This document shows positions 27,301-39,133 of a DNA stretch of 55,791 nt, one piece after another. Position 1 is the first letter of the stretch. Each line of letters starts with the position of its first letter. The notes beneath the pieces are model-generated. The model was not told the origin of the DNA, did no database searches, and worked only from the letters and a program-made list of their open reading frames with translations. The DNA is from Umboniibacter marinipuniceus (GTDB taxonomy: Bacteria; Pseudomonadota; Gammaproteobacteria; Pseudomonadales; DSM-25080): positions 1 through 55,791 of the forward strand of contig NZ_REFJ01000005.1 of assembly GCF_003688415.1 (NCBI RefSeq). Direction: 5' to 3'. A program made the position numbers and the translations under genes.

Positions 27301-27851
27301 TTCGTCGTGTGGTTCGCCATCGATTACGAGACCTTCGCGCTGATAAAAACAAGCAGCGATTAGTTGGGCTGGTGGTTGATATTCGTGCAATCAAAACGAA
27401 GCGCGGTGACACCATGCTTATCGTCAAGCTAGATGATCGAACTGGGCAGATGGATATTGCGATGTTCTCAGATTTAGTAGAGCAAAATCGAGACAAGATT
27501 CAACTAAACTCTATTATTGTGGTAGAGGGTGAGGTGAGCCAGGACAATTTCACTGGTGGTTTGAAGGCTAGGGCGCATGATGTGATGCGCTGGGATGAGT
27601 CGCGATCAAAACTATTAGCCAATGTGTCCATTGAGTTGACAAGTGATCAGTCCGTAGTGATTCAACAGCACTTGAAATCGCTTTTTTGTGAATCACTCGG
27701 GGATTGCCCGGTTGTCCTTCGGTATAGTAATGATAAAGCGGTGGGTGAAGTCAGTCTGGATCAGTCATTTTGGGTAACACCAACGGATGAATTACTGCAA
27801 TCACTACGCCAACGGTTTGGTGAATCTGCGGTGGTGCTAAATTACCGTTAA
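24360..27851 (+). CDS. dnaE: DNA polymerase III alpha subunit
   Basis: The replicative polymerase subunit, 1163 residues, of the DnaE1 type. The N-terminal PHP domain begins FVHLRVHTEFSLVDG. The polymerase active site is seen in GPGRGSGAGSLVAY and in the MPDFDVDFCMED aspartates near residue 400, and GYGFNKSHSAAYA lies in the fingers. The C-terminal part contains an OB fold and the end region that binds tau and the clamp. The GTG start has AAGG upstream. The PHP domain retains histidines, though exonuclease activity is normally supplied by DnaQ. Confidence 0.97.
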   Translation: MTQSFVHLRVHTEFSLVDGIVKIKPLIAETAAANMPAVAITDLNNMYGQVKFYKACQNAGIKPIVAADLLLRDEDGSTFQLPFLAQNLKGYKNLTELISRAWTQGQRAGVAAVKREWIEELSEGLIVLSGGIFGDVGKALLQGHPDIAEQRCEWWLKHFHDRFYLEVNRCGRIGDEQHLHAAVELSHRKQIPLVATNDVRFLNSADFDVHEARVCIHDGYTLGDKRRQKLYTEQQYLRSTKEMETLFADLPEALANSVVIAQRCNVEIELGTYYLPDFPIPEGMTQDEFFTKISYDGLDERLDFLFGRDHPEWDAIHARYAERLQFELDIIIQMGFPGYFLIVMDFIKWAKDHAIPVGPGRGSGAGSLVAYVLLITDLDPLEYDLLFERFLNPERVSMPDFDVDFCMEDRDKVISYVADNYGRDAVSQIITFGTMAAKAVVRDVARVLAKSYGLADKLSKLIPADPGMSLAKALEEEPQLGELLKTDEDAQEIWDMAIRLEGTVRNVGKHAGGVVIAPTKLIDFAPLYSDEDGSGLVTQFDKNDVEEAGLVKFDFLGLRTLTIIDWAIEMIDRRRALNNEAPVDISKIPLDDPATYKLLKKAETTAVFQLESRGMKELILRLEPDNIEEMIALVALFRPGPLQSGMVDDFINRKHGRAEVAYPDKTYQHECLEPILEPTYGVIVYQEQVMQIAQELAGYSLGQADLLRRAMGKKKPEEMAKQRSSFEEGAAKQGIDPQLAIRIFDLVEKFAGYGFNKSHSAAYAIVSYQTAWLKTHYPAEFMAATMSSDMDKTEKVVTFIEECRHMGLEILPPDVNRGELKFSVDEQGRIIYGLGAIKGLGEGPVESILEARKEQPIEDLFDFCSRTDPKRVNKRAIEALIYSGAFDSIGPKSENISANRAALLAAVPEAVKAADQAAKSASAGLDDLFGGVGPDSFGDEDVYEKYSNELPWTLRERLDHERDTLGLYLTGHPIDEYEDELRRVVRHRLRDLRADKNKQRLVGLVVDIRAIKTKRGDTMLIVKLDDRTGQMDIAMFSDLVEQNRDKIQLNSIIVVEGEVSQDNFTGGLKARAHDVMRWDESRSKLLANVSIELTSDQSVVIQQHLKSLFCESLGDCPVVLRYSNDKAVGEVSLDQSFWVTPTDELLQSLRQRFGESAVVLNYR

Positions 27852-27945
27852 CTTTACTCGACTGATGAGTCACGACAACGTATTATAGGCACCGTTTTAT
27901 TGCGAAGATGCCCCCAAGGTGTGGCGCCGCTCTTAATTTAGTATC

Positions 27946-27962
27946 CCTAAGCTATGCTTAGG
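27946..27962 (+). other. Stem-loop in the accA leader
   Basis: A perfect 7-bp stem (CCTAAGC, TAT loop, GCTTAGG) lies 24 bases before the accA ATG, in the 135-base dnaE-accA gap. There is no T-run, so it is not a plain terminator. It shares the GC-NNN-GC core of the hairpins near the 5S gene and could affect accA translation. Confidence 0.55.
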
Positions 27963-27986
27963 TCAGTCCAAAAGACGAGACATTAT

Positions 27987-28934
27987 ATGAATCCGAATTA
28001 CCTAGACTTCGAACAGCCAATCGCTGAACTTGAAGCCAAAATTGAAGAACTACAGTTTGTTGGCCACGACTCAGAGGTCAATATTACGGATGAAGTTAGC
28101 AAACTCCGCGGTAAGTGTGAAAAGCTGACGTCTGATATCTACAAGAAGTTAGATTCTTGGCAAATTGTGAAGGTGGCGCGTCACCCGCTACGTCCGTATA
28201 CCTCAGATTATATTCCACGCATTTTCACTGATTTTGAAGAGCTTCATGGTGATCGTCATTTTGGTGATGACCAGGCTATTATCGGCGGCCTCGCCCGTCT
28301 TGAAGGCAAGCCTGTCATGGTCATCGGTCAGGAGAAGGGGCGCTCGGTAAGTCAGAAGGTCAAGCGTAACTGGGGCATGCCAAAGCCCGAGGGTTATCGC
28401 AAAGCGTTGCGTTTGATGCAGATGGCGGAACGCTTTAAGTTGCCGGTAATTACCTTAATTGACACGCCAGGGGCCTATCCGGGTATTGATTCGGAAGAGC
28501 GCGGCATCTCTGAAGCTATTGCGCAGAATCTAGCGGTCATGTCTCGTCTGAGCACGCCAATTATTTGTACCGTTATTGGTGAAGGTTCATCAGGTGGGGC
28601 GCTGGGAATTGGTGTGGGTGATCAGCTGAATATGTTGCAGTATTCAACCTACTTTGTCATTTCACCTGAAGGCTGTGCCAATATTATTTGGAAAACGGTA
28701 GAGAAAGCGCCCGATGCAGCTGAAGCTATGGGTGTAACATCGTCGGTATTGGAAGATTTAGGCATTGTTGATACTACTATCCCTGAGCCAATGGGTGGCG
28801 CGCACCGTGACGTGGATGCCATGTCCGCAACAATTCGCGAACACCTGGTTAAGCAGCTTGCTGAACTCGAAGCACTGCCAACCGAAACCTTATTGGAAAA
28901 ACGCTACCAGCGCTTAATGTCTTACGGCAACTAA
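27987..28934 (+). CDS. accA: Acetyl-CoA carboxylase carboxyltransferase alpha subunit
   Basis: AccA forms with AccD the carboxyltransferase that transfers CO2 from biotin to acetyl-CoA, the first step of fatty acid synthesis. An N-terminal coiled coil starts [15 protein letters not shown]. The core has [28 protein letters not shown] and [16 protein letters not shown]. Starting at ATG 27987 gives 315 residues, close to E. coli; the frame extends 11 codons upstream. Confidence 0.96.
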   Translation: MNPNYLDFEQPIAELEAKIEELQFVGHDSEVNITDEVSKLRGKCEKLTSDIYKKLDSWQIVKVARHPLRPYTSDYIPRIFTDFEELHGDRHFGDDQAIIGGLARLEGKPVMVIGQEKGRSVSQKVKRNWGMPKPEGYRKALRLMQMAERFKLPVITLIDTPGAYPGIDSEERGISEAIAQNLAVMSRLSTPIICTVIGEGSSGGALGIGVGDQLNMLQYSTYFVISPEGCANIIWKTVEKAPDAAEAMGVTSSVLEDLGIVDTTIPEPMGGAHRDVDAMSATIREHLVKQLAELEALPTETLLEKRYQRLMSYGN

Positions 28935-28937
28935 GCA

Positions 28938-30212
28938 ATGACGATCAGTCAACAACTTAGCGCTTCGCTTGCCGCTGTGTCAGCGTCGCGTTGGGTTGTT
29001 GCTTGGTCCGGCGGTGCTGATTCAACCGCTCTCCTGCACGCACTTATTCAACGTAAGCTCCCTCAGCCAATTCTGGCTATTCATGTTAATCACCAATTAC
29101 AGCCGCTGAGTAGTCAGTGGTCCGAACAATGCCGTCAATTGGCAGCTCAATGGAATATTGAGTTTCGCGCCATTGATGTTTCGGTGGTGGCGTCGGGCAA
29201 GGGTATTGAAGCGGCGGCTCGTGAAGCGCGCTATGAGGCCTTCGAAGCTCTCCTTGAGCTCGGCGATGTACTGTTGCAGGGCCATCACGCCGACGATCAG
29301 CTGGAAACGCTAGTCTTCAGGACCCTTCGTGGCGAAGGACTTGTTGGTCTATCGGGCATTCCTGCTCAGCGTGGCGTGGGGAAGGGACGTCTTCTCCGAC
29401 CATTGTTATCTTGCAGTCGCTCGGAGATCGAGGCATATGCTTCGGATAATGAGTTGAGTGTCATTGAGGACCCATCAAATCACAGTCGGCAGTTTAGTCG
29501 TAATCAAATCCGTCACGACATTATCCCTTTGCTGAAGCGCTTCGAGCCTATGGCTGCTAAGCATGCGGCCTCCTCTGCGCGTTATCTTCAGCAATCACGT
29601 GATGCCTTGGTCGCGTTATTTTCGGTCTATCACCCTACTCATCTCGGGCGAGACCGCTGGGGTTATTGGTGTGAGCCTTTAGACATAATGAGCGATCAAA
29701 GCGTCTGGGTTCATCATTGGATTTCCGTGGTGCTGAAGTTGTCCATTTCCGGGAAGTTAGTTCAAGAGATTGTTAAACTGCTGTCGCTTGAAGTGGATCG
29801 TCGAGGAGAGGTGAAACTCGGAGCCTCGGGATGTTTCTTCAGTTATGAAGGCAAACTCTACTTCGTGGCGGCAAGTTCCGCTACTTGGTCTAATGAATTA
29901 CCAACTCGGCTTGTGGGAGATAATGAATCCTATTGCGTCAGTTTGGTGGATTCAGGCCTACGATTGAAGCCAGATTGCTATGAGATAGGTCTAATTGAGG
30001 CGGCGGGAAAGATTCTCCCCGCTGGGCGAAAAGGCCGGCGAAAGTTGAAGAAATATTATCAGGACATTCGCGTACCTTGGTTCGCGCGAGGGCGGCTTCC
30101 AGGGTTGTTTATTCGGGGTGAACTCGCCGCAATTGCTGACGTCTTGGTCTGTGAGGGGTATCAAGCACAGGAGGGCGAGGTAGGTTGGCGACTACACCAT
30201 GAATTCGATTGA
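28938..30212 (+). CDS. tilS: tRNA(Ile)-lysidine synthase
   Basis: TilS modifies C34 of the CAU-anticodon tRNA-Ile so that it reads AUA. The N-terminal PP-loop is WSGGADSTALLHAL (residues 23-36), followed by HVNHQLQ and GHHADDQLETLVFR. The C-terminal region, RRKLKKYYQDIRVPWFARGR, is the family's tRNA-binding part. Its 424 residues match the family. It follows accA by 3 bases, the usual accA-tilS pair. Confidence 0.95.
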   Translation: MTISQQLSASLAAVSASRWVVAWSGGADSTALLHALIQRKLPQPILAIHVNHQLQPLSSQWSEQCRQLAAQWNIEFRAIDVSVVASGKGIEAAAREARYEAFEALLELGDVLLQGHHADDQLETLVFRTLRGEGLVGLSGIPAQRGVGKGRLLRPLLSCSRSEIEAYASDNELSVIEDPSNHSRQFSRNQIRHDIIPLLKRFEPMAAKHAASSARYLQQSRDALVALFSVYHPTHLGRDRWGYWCEPLDIMSDQSVWVHHWISVVLKLSISGKLVQEIVKLLSLEVDRRGEVKLGASGCFFSYEGKLYFVAASSATWSNELPTRLVGDNESYCVSLVDSGLRLKPDCYEIGLIEAAGKILPAGRKGRRKLKKYYQDIRVPWFARGRLPGLFIRGELAAIADVLVCEGYQAQEGEVGWRLHHEFD

Positions 30213-30306
30213 GAGTTAATGGATGTTCTGGTAAGCTGATCTCCCATTCTAGGACGGGGTAAAAACTGTTATTTGCGTCTACAATTGTACGCAGTAATGG
30301 TATTAG

Positions 30307-31991
<1,685 letters not shown>

Positions 31992-31992
<1 letters not shown>

Positions 31993-32837
31993 TGCAGCAA
32001 AAAACAATCACTGTTGGCAATGTTGACGTTTCTAATGATCTACCGATGGCTTTATTCGGTGGTATGAACGTACTTGAATCTCGTGATATGGCAATGCAAG
32101 TCGCCGAGAAGTACGTTGAAGTAACCAGTCAATTGGGTATACCTTATGTCTTTAAGGCTTCTTTCGATAAAGCTAACCGCTCATCGATTAACTCATTTCG
32201 TGGTCCAGGCTTAGAGGAAGGACTGCGAATTCTTGAAGAGATTAAGTCGACGTTCAATGTACCCATTATTTCTGACGTACACGAGCCAGAGCAGGCGGCT
32301 CCTGCAGCCGAAGTTTGCGATATTATCCAACTGCCAGCTTTTCTCTCACGTCAAACCGATTTAGTCATGGCGATGGCGAAGACCAAAGCTGCGATTAACA
32401 TCAAGAAAGCTCAATTTCTTGCTCCACACGAAATGAAGCACATCCTAACTAAGTGTAAAGAAGCCGGTAACGACCAACTCATGCTATGTGAACGCGGTAC
32501 AATGTTCGGATACAACAATTTGGTGGTAGATATGTTGGCGTTTGGTGAGATGAAGAAGTTCGGTTACCCGATCATCTTCGATGTCACCCACAGCCTCCAA
32601 CGTCCAGGTGGTCGTGAAGATTCAGCTGACGGCCGACGTGCACAAGTTACCGAATTAGCCAAAGCCGGCTTGTCTCAGAAGATAGGTGGTCTCTTCCTTG
32701 AAGCTCACCCAGATCCAAGCACCGCGAAGTGCGACGGACCTTGTGCGCTTCGCCTGGATGCGCTGAAACCGTTCTTGGAGCAGATGAAAGCGATGGATGA
32801 CCTAGCTAAGTCACTGCCGGACTTAGACACTAAATAA
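31992..32837 (+). CDS. kdsA: 3-deoxy-D-manno-octulosonate 8-phosphate synthase
   Basis: KdsA condenses phosphoenolpyruvate and arabinose 5-phosphate to KDO-8-phosphate for the LPS inner core. Landmarks are [50 protein letters not shown] and the [17 protein letters not shown] end. The length of 281 residues is normal. The pyrG-kdsA-eno order is conserved in gammaproteobacteria and places a PEP-using enzyme beside the enolase that makes PEP. Confidence 0.97.
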
Positions 32838-32860
32838 CAATCGAACTAACTTGGAGTTAA

Positions 32861-34156
<1,296 letters not shown>

Positions 34157-34162
34157 CAGCCG

Positions 34163-34459
34163 ATGAAAAGTATCATCGCCATTCTCGCCATCGTGCTGCT
34201 TCTACTGCAGTATCGAGTGTGGTTTGGCGATGGTAGCTATATTGAACATCAGGCACTTCAGGCCAACATTGATGAATTGAGTGAACGCAATGCTGAGCTC
34301 GCATCAATCAATGCCCTACTCGCCTCGGAAGTCGAAGCTATTCGTAGCGGAGGTCAGCCCTTGGAGGCGATTGCTCGAAGAGAGTTAGGGATGATAAAAC
34401 CAGGCGAAACACTGGTGCTAATTATTACTGAACGTGAATTTCAACATGAACCTCGTTGA
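34163..34459 (+). CDS. ftsB: Cell division protein FtsB
   Basis: A 98-residue bitopic protein with an N-terminal membrane helix (residues 4-20, rich in I, A, L and V) and a periplasmic coiled coil (about 30-65). A late ARRELGMIKPGETLVLI segment is typical of the DivIC/FtsB family. FtsB joins FtsL and FtsQ in the divisome. The eno-ftsB-ispD order is conserved. Its 3' end overlaps ispD by 14 bases. Confidence 0.93.
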   Translation: MKSIIAILAIVLLLLQYRVWFGDGSYIEHQALQANIDELSERNAELASINALLASEVEAIRSGGQPLEAIARRELGMIKPGETLVLIITEREFQHEPR

Positions 34460-35120
34460 TGTCATTATTCCCGCGGCCGGTGTTGGTTCAAGAATGAACG
34501 CGGAGGTTGCGAAACAATACCTTAGTATCAACTCAGTAACCGTTCTGGATCATACTTTAAACATTTTTCTTGAGCATCCCGCTATAAAACGGGTATTGGT
34601 GGGGATATCTGCCAAGGACGAACTTGCCCGTAAATCCCGTTATGTAAATCACCCTAAACTACAATTTTTCGTTGGTGGAAACGAACGCGCAGATACGGTT
34701 CTTGCTGGTCTAGCCTCACTAAGTGGCGATGACTTGGTAATGGTCCATGATGCGGCTAGGCCGTTGCTTAGCTCAGTACTACTCGATTCCTTAGTGGCAA
34801 CGCCGTTGGCCAAGAATGAAGGTGCCATCTTAGCACTGCCCGCCAGGGATACCGTTCGGAAATTGGAGGCAGGGCGAACACAAACCATAGACCGAAGTCA
34901 GATATGGCTAGCCCAAACACCGCAAATGTTCCATCGAGGCTTCCTTTACAATGCCTTAAGTTCCGCGATTGATTCAGGTGAAGCAATCACCGATGAGGCC
35001 TCGGCGGCCGAGCTGATGGGTGGAGCTATACACATGGTTGAATCAAGTCCTATTAACTTTAAAATTACTACGCCAAGCGATCTTGTCATGGCTAGAGCGT
35101 TATTCTCACAAAGGAGCTAA
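34446..35120 (+). CDS. ispD: 2-C-methyl-D-erythritol 4-phosphate cytidylyltransferase
   Basis: Third MEP pathway enzyme, making CDP-methylerythritol from MEP and CTP. The N-terminal [15 protein letters not shown] loop binds [13 protein letters not shown] and the later [11 protein letters not shown] and ITDEASAAE segments are family hallmarks. ATG 34446 gives 224 residues; a GTG at 34434 would add four more. The next gene, ispF, acts on its product after phosphorylation. Confidence 0.95.
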   Translation: MNLVDVIIPAAGVGSRMNAEVAKQYLSINSVTVLDHTLNIFLEHPAIKRVLVGISAKDELARKSRYVNHPKLQFFVGGNERADTVLAGLASLSGDDLVMVHDAARPLLSSVLLDSLVATPLAKNEGAILALPARDTVRKLEAGRTQTIDRSQIWLAQTPQMFHRGFLYNALSSAIDSGEAITDEASAAELMGGAIHMVESSPINFKITTPSDLVMARALFSQRS

Positions 35121-35122
35121 CG

Positions 35123-35599
35123 ATGCCGATTAGAATTGGTCATGGTTATGATGTTCATCGGTTCAATGAGGGCTCGTTTATCATGATGGCCGGTGTTCAG
35201 ATAGAACACGATCAGGGATTTGAGGCTCATTCCGATGGTGATGTTGCCCTCCATGCTATCACCGATGCAATTTTGGGCGCTGCGGGGCTTGGTGACATAG
35301 GTCGACATTTTCCGGATACAGATCAACAGTGGGCGAATGCTGATTCAGCAGATTTGCTGAGAGCGATCTGGCAGCCGTTATTGCTCAAAGGTTATCAGAT
35401 TGGCAACGCCGACATTACTATTGTTGCTCAGTCTCCCAAGATGTCTCCGCATATAGAGGTCATGGAAGCGCGACTCGCAGCGATACTGGAGTGTTCAGTT
35501 GAGCAGGTTAACGTGAAGGCCACTACCACTGAAAAGCTGGGATTCGAAGGGCGAAAGGAGGGGGTTGCGGTGCACGCTGTCGTCCTTTTGGAGTGCTAA
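35123..35599 (+). CDS. ispF: 2-C-methyl-D-erythritol 2,4-cyclodiphosphate synthase
   Basis: Fifth MEP pathway enzyme, a small trimeric zinc enzyme. The start [11 protein letters not shown] holds the zinc-binding Asp and His. [19 protein letters not shown] and the end [21 protein letters not shown] are signatures (the last listed as two linked parts: [10 protein letters not shown] and [10 protein letters not shown]). The 158 residues are full length. It begins two bases after ispD. Confidence 0.97.
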   Translation: MPIRIGHGYDVHRFNEGSFIMMAGVQIEHDQGFEAHSDGDVALHAITDAILGAAGLGDIGRHFPDTDQQWANADSADLLRAIWQPLLLKGYQIGNADITIVAQSPKMSPHIEVMEARLAAILECSVEQVNVKATTTEKLGFEGRKEGVAVHAVVLLEC

Positions 35600-35602
35600 C
35601 CG

Positions 35603-36490
35603 GTGGAGTTTGCTTATAATTGGACCTTTGCCTACGGGGCGCCCCAACAATCCGCCACATTTAAGTCTTCGCCAGAGGATTTTATCGTAACCGAGTCTCG
35701 CAGTGAGGTGTTGACGGGGGAGGGAGAACATCTCTATCTACTGCTAAGAAAGACTTCTCAGAATACCGCTTGGGTCGCAGAACAGATTGCTTTCTGGGCT
35801 GGCGTATCGGCTCGTGATGTTGGTTATGCTGGGCGCAAGGATCGACACGCCGTGACCACTCAGTGGTTCTCAGTGTACCTACCTGGTGCCAGTGACCCCA
35901 CGAAACCGCTCTTAATCCCAGGCGTTGAACTGCTTCAAACCCGCCGTCACAAAGCGAAGTTAAAGCGCGGTCAGTTGGACGGCAACCACTTTAAGATTAC
36001 CCTGCGAGATATCGACGATCCTCAGCTGTTAATTCCTAGGCTTGAAAAGATTGCCAGTGATGGCGTGCCCAACTATTTTGGCGATCAGCGTTTTGGGCGA
36101 GACTTTAATAACGTGCCTCACGCTGTATCGCTTGCTAGCCGTCGCAAGCTCACAGCGCGAGGTAATGACATCTATTTATCGGCAGCTCGGAGCTATCTCT
36201 TCAACCAAGTTGTTTCTTCTCAGGTTGCACGTCAGGAGTGGCGCAGTGAGACTTCTCCACTCTGGGGGCGAGGCAGGCCTTCTGATGCTGATAAAGTCAT
36301 TCTCGAGCCTTGGATTCAGCTATGTGATGCACTTGAATTTACCGGACTCAAACAGGAGCGTCGGAGCTCGGCGTTGATTCCTCTCGACTTTAGCTGGACG
36401 ATTGAACAGCAAAACCTAATAATAGAGTTCTCGCTACCAGCAGGTACTTACGCTACGTCGGTGCTTCGCGAGCTCGTAAAAATTTCTTAG
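35603..36490 (+). CDS. truD: tRNA pseudouridine(13) synthase TruD, short form
   Basis: TruD makes pseudouridine at position 13 of tRNA-Glu. The N-terminal SSPEDFIVTE, the catalytic aspartate region VGYAGRKDRHAVTTQWFS, and FGDQRFGRDFNN are clear, and the end SLPAGTYATSVLREL matches the family. At 295 residues it is about 50 shorter than E. coli TruD. From memory of that protein, the missing part is a hairpin region in the TRUD insert after FNQVVSS. Function is probably kept because catalytic motifs are intact. It starts with GTG three bases after ispF. Confidence 0.9.
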   Translation: MEFAYNWTFAYGAPQQSATFKSSPEDFIVTESRSEVLTGEGEHLYLLLRKTSQNTAWVAEQIAFWAGVSARDVGYAGRKDRHAVTTQWFSVYLPGASDPTKPLLIPGVELLQTRRHKAKLKRGQLDGNHFKITLRDIDDPQLLIPRLEKIASDGVPNYFGDQRFGRDFNNVPHAVSLASRRKLTARGNDIYLSAARSYLFNQVVSSQVARQEWRSETSPLWGRGRPSDADKVILEPWIQLCDALEFTGLKQERRSSALIPLDFSWTIEQQNLIIEFSLPAGTYATSVLRELVKIS

Positions 36491-36503
36491 ATTCGGGGGA
36501 ATC

Positions 36504-37172
36504 GTGAGCCGTATACAAGGTCTCGGCATGATGTCACGTCGAACGCGTCAGCGCATGGTTGATCGTTTAGGTGAAAAAGGCATCACCAATAAAAAAATAC
36601 TTGAGGTAATGGCCAATGTGCCACGTCATATCTTCTTAGATGAAGCGCTTGCTCATCGGGCTTATGATGATGTGAGCCTTCCCATCGGCTATGGTCAAAC
36701 GCTTTCACAGCCTTGGGTGGTTGCTAGAATGACCGAGCTGCTATTGAGTTTAGGTCGTCCGGAAAAAGTGCTAGAGATTGGTACGGGTTCGGGCTACCAA
36801 ACCGCGGTACTAAGTCCCTTGGTAGATCGAGTAGTAACTGTAGAGAGGATTGCACCGTTACAACGGCGAGCTCGTCAGCGCCACTATGACCTGAAGTGCA
36901 ACAATATTCGCTATCATCACAGCGATGGAGAGTTTGGCCTGTCACGTGAAGCCCCCTATAACGCAATTATATCCACCGCTGCGCCGGAGCGGATTCCACA
37001 GAGTCTGTTGGATCAGCTTGCGCCCGATGGTGTTCTCGTCATTCCGGTAGGTACTGATCAACAGCAACTTCATTTTGTTTATCGAGACGGTGATAGTGAT
37101 CAATTCGTCACCAATATTATCGAGCCCGTTCATTTTGTGCCGTTAGTCGCCGGCGAGCTTGTACACAGTTAA
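36504..37172 (+). CDS. pcm: Protein-L-isoaspartate O-methyltransferase
   Basis: Repairs isoaspartyl residues in damaged proteins using SAM. SAM-binding motif I is VLEIGTGSGYQTAVLSPL, the substrate-side motif is YGQTLSQPWVVARMTE, and VPRHIFLDEA is near the N-terminus. At 222 residues the length is normal with a short N-terminal extension. The start is GTG with GGGGGA upstream. In most relatives surE lies between truD and pcm; here they are separated by only 13 bases. Its 3' end lies 16 bases before the popT-like ATG. Confidence 0.95.
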   Translation: MSRIQGLGMMSRRTRQRMVDRLGEKGITNKKILEVMANVPRHIFLDEALAHRAYDDVSLPIGYGQTLSQPWVVARMTELLLSLGRPEKVLEIGTGSGYQTAVLSPLVDRVVTVERIAPLQRRARQRHYDLKCNNIRYHHSDGEFGLSREAPYNAIISTAAPERIPQSLLDQLAPDGVLVIPVGTDQQQLHFVYRDGDSDQFVTNIIEPVHFVPLVAGELVHS

Positions 37173-37188
37173 CTTGCAAGGAAATTTA

Positions 37189-38106
37189 ATGAAAGACTCT
37201 GTCATGATTTATCTGAAGGGGATGCTTATGGGCGCTGCTGATGTAGTACCCGGCGTATCCGGCGGAACTATTGCCTTTATCACAGGCATTTATAAGCGGT
37301 TACTAGCGGCAATCGCCGCCTTTGACCTTAGTTTAATCACAACCTTCAAGTCCGAGGGGGTAGTGGGTGTGTGGCGTAAAGTCGACGGCAGCTTTTTAGC
37401 TACGCTTTTGGCTGGCATCGTAACAAGTATGGCGCTGCTGGCTCGAGTCATACATTTCGCCTTGGAAAATCATAGTCTTTGGATTTGGAGTTTCTTCTTT
37501 GGTTTAGTGGTTGCGAGTGTGGTTCATATTTGGCGTCAAATCGAAGCGCCAACTATTAGTAGTTGGCTCCTCCTCTTAGTGGGTTCCATCATCGCCTATT
37601 CAATTTCGATAGCAACGCCAGTAGATGCGCCCACGGCGAACTGGTTTATCTTCTTAGCAGCGAGCTTCGCTATCTGCGCTACCATCCTTCCTGGAATATC
37701 TGGGAGCTTTATTTTATTACTGCTGGGCGTGTACCCAGTGGTTATTGAGGCCATTGGTTATGGTGACTTCGTTGTCATAGCCCACTTCGTTGCAGGAGCC
37801 ATTCTTGGTCTGTTGACCTTCGTGAAAGGCGTTTCGTATGTCTTCAATCGCTTCGAGTCTCAGACTTTAGCGGTACTGACGGGCTTTTTGATTGGTTCAT
37901 TGAACTCTTTGTGGCCGTGGAAGGTCACCGTGGAAACAATGGTTAACCGCAAGGGGGAGCTGGTTCCTATTGTGCAAGACCGAGTGATGCCTAGTACTTA
38001 CGAATCATTAACAGGTATCGGTGGTGATGCGCTAATTTGTATCGGAATGATGATATTAGGGCTGACGTTAGTGCTTATTCTAGAACTCAGTACAACAAAG
38101 GAATAA
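37189..38106 (+). CDS. DUF368 family polyprenyl-phosphate flippase (PopT-like)
   Basis: A polytopic inner-membrane protein of about 305 residues with eight or more hydrophobic segments. It starts YLKGMLMGAADVVPGVSGGT, which is the DUF368 signature, and a second copy-like motif ATILPGISGSFILL lies near the middle, as in inverted-repeat transporters. DUF368 proteins were recently shown in other bacteria to return undecaprenyl phosphate across the membrane. ATG 37189 has AAGGA at good spacing; a TTG at 37159 would extend into pcm. The neighbour nlpD, also an envelope gene, supports an envelope role. Confidence 0.88.
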   Translation: MKDSVMIYLKGMLMGAADVVPGVSGGTIAFITGIYKRLLAAIAAFDLSLITTFKSEGVVGVWRKVDGSFLATLLAGIVTSMALLARVIHFALENHSLWIWSFFFGLVVASVVHIWRQIEAPTISSWLLLLVGSIIAYSISIATPVDAPTANWFIFLAASFAICATILPGISGSFILLLLGVYPVVIEAIGYGDFVVIAHFVAGAILGLLTFVKGVSYVFNRFESQTLAVLTGFLIGSLNSLWPWKVTVETMVNRKGELVPIVQDRVMPSTYESLTGIGGDALICIGMMILGLTLVLILELSTTKE

Positions 38107-38200
38107 CCTATTAGACTGTTGTGATCTATAAGGTAATTTTAATATACCTTTTTGTTCCTAATGGTAAACCTGTGTCACAACCTGTAGGTGGAGCGACGTT

Positions 38201-39028
38201 TTGAAAAAACTGAACGGCTGTCTAGTTAATTTCTTGTTAATTATTTTTGGACTATCCATTACGGGCTGCGGCGGTACAACTCGGCTCGCACCAGTGACTG
38301 AAGTGTCTCAACCGCCTCCAGATACGATTGATTATCATTATGTTGACGCGGGTGAAACCATTTACTCAATTGCTTGGCGATATGGGCTAACCGTTCAAGA
38401 ATTGATCAACGCCAACGGTGGTAAGCAGCCTAGGACGATTCACGAGGGACAAAAGCTCTGGCTAGTTAATCATGACAACGGTGTCAGCGAAGAAGCTGCG
38501 TTAAATGAATCAATTGATTCGTCAACTACGCAGGCTTCACTCAATTCTACTCCTTCCAATGATAACTTGCCGTCTTCGTCATCTACCTCCACCGATGCTA
38601 CATTGAATTCACCTTCCCCCTCTGAACATACTGAGCAGTCAAATTATCAAGAGGCGGTTTGGGATTGGCCTGCAGTGGGTCCGCTGATCTCAAGCTTCAA
38701 CACAACTAACCGGCAAAGGCAGGGTATTGATATCGGCGGTGAGTTCGGGGATTCTATAAGTGCAGCAGCGGCGGGAACGGTTGTTTATGCAGGAAGTGCT
38801 CTGAAAGGATACGGAAATTTAATCATCATTAAGCACTCTGAAGACGTTCTCTCTGCTTATGGTCACAATAGGCAGTTACTGGTTGAAGAAGGACAGGAAG
38901 TTCAGTTAGGCCAGCCGATAGCCGAGATGGGAAATAGCGACGCCACGCGGGTGAAGCTACATTTCGAAATTCGGAATCAAGGCAGTCCAGTTGATCCGCT
39001 CAGCTACCTTCCGCGTAGAGAAGGTTAG
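38201..39028 (+). CDS. nlpD: NlpD-like lipoprotein with LysM and M23 domains
   Basis: An outer-membrane lipoprotein: signal peptide ending ITGC at about residue 23, LysM domain (about 48-90: YHYVDAGETIYSIAWRYGL, then QKLWLV), a Ser/Thr-rich linker (about 100-145) and a C-terminal M23 peptidase-like domain. In NlpD this last domain activates the amidase AmiC and lacks zinc ligands. Here HSEDVLSAYGHN and KLHFEIRNQG remain, but the first HxxxD-type ligand reads QGIDIGG, so it is probably non-catalytic. The start is TTG. The rpoS promoter often lies within nlpD. Confidence 0.92.
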   Translation: MKKLNGCLVNFLLIIFGLSITGCGGTTRLAPVTEVSQPPPDTIDYHYVDAGETIYSIAWRYGLTVQELINANGGKQPRTIHEGQKLWLVNHDNGVSEEAALNESIDSSTTQASLNSTPSNDNLPSSSSTSTDATLNSPSPSEHTEQSNYQEAVWDWPAVGPLISSFNTTNRQRQGIDIGGEFGDSISAAAAGTVVYAGSALKGYGNLIIIKHSEDVLSAYGHNRQLLVEEGQEVQLGQPIAEMGNSDATRVKLHFEIRNQGSPVDPLSYLPRREG

Positions 39029-39133
39029 AAGTAACTAGCGACCGATGGGAGTTCAGAGGTAAGCTCTTCCGCAGTGAGGTCTGAATTTAGAAGCGTCGAA
39101 AGCTTCTCACTCATGGAAATGGAGTGCTTGAAT

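Noticed and set aside
38130-38153. Weak AT-rich hairpin with T-run before nlpD
   Set aside because: Only six base pairs with a nine-base loop; it may end the popT-like transcript but is too weak to list as a terminator.
38201-39028. NlpD-like protein as an active M23 peptidase
   Set aside because: Not all of the usual zinc ligands are visible, so an activator role as in NlpD is more likely.
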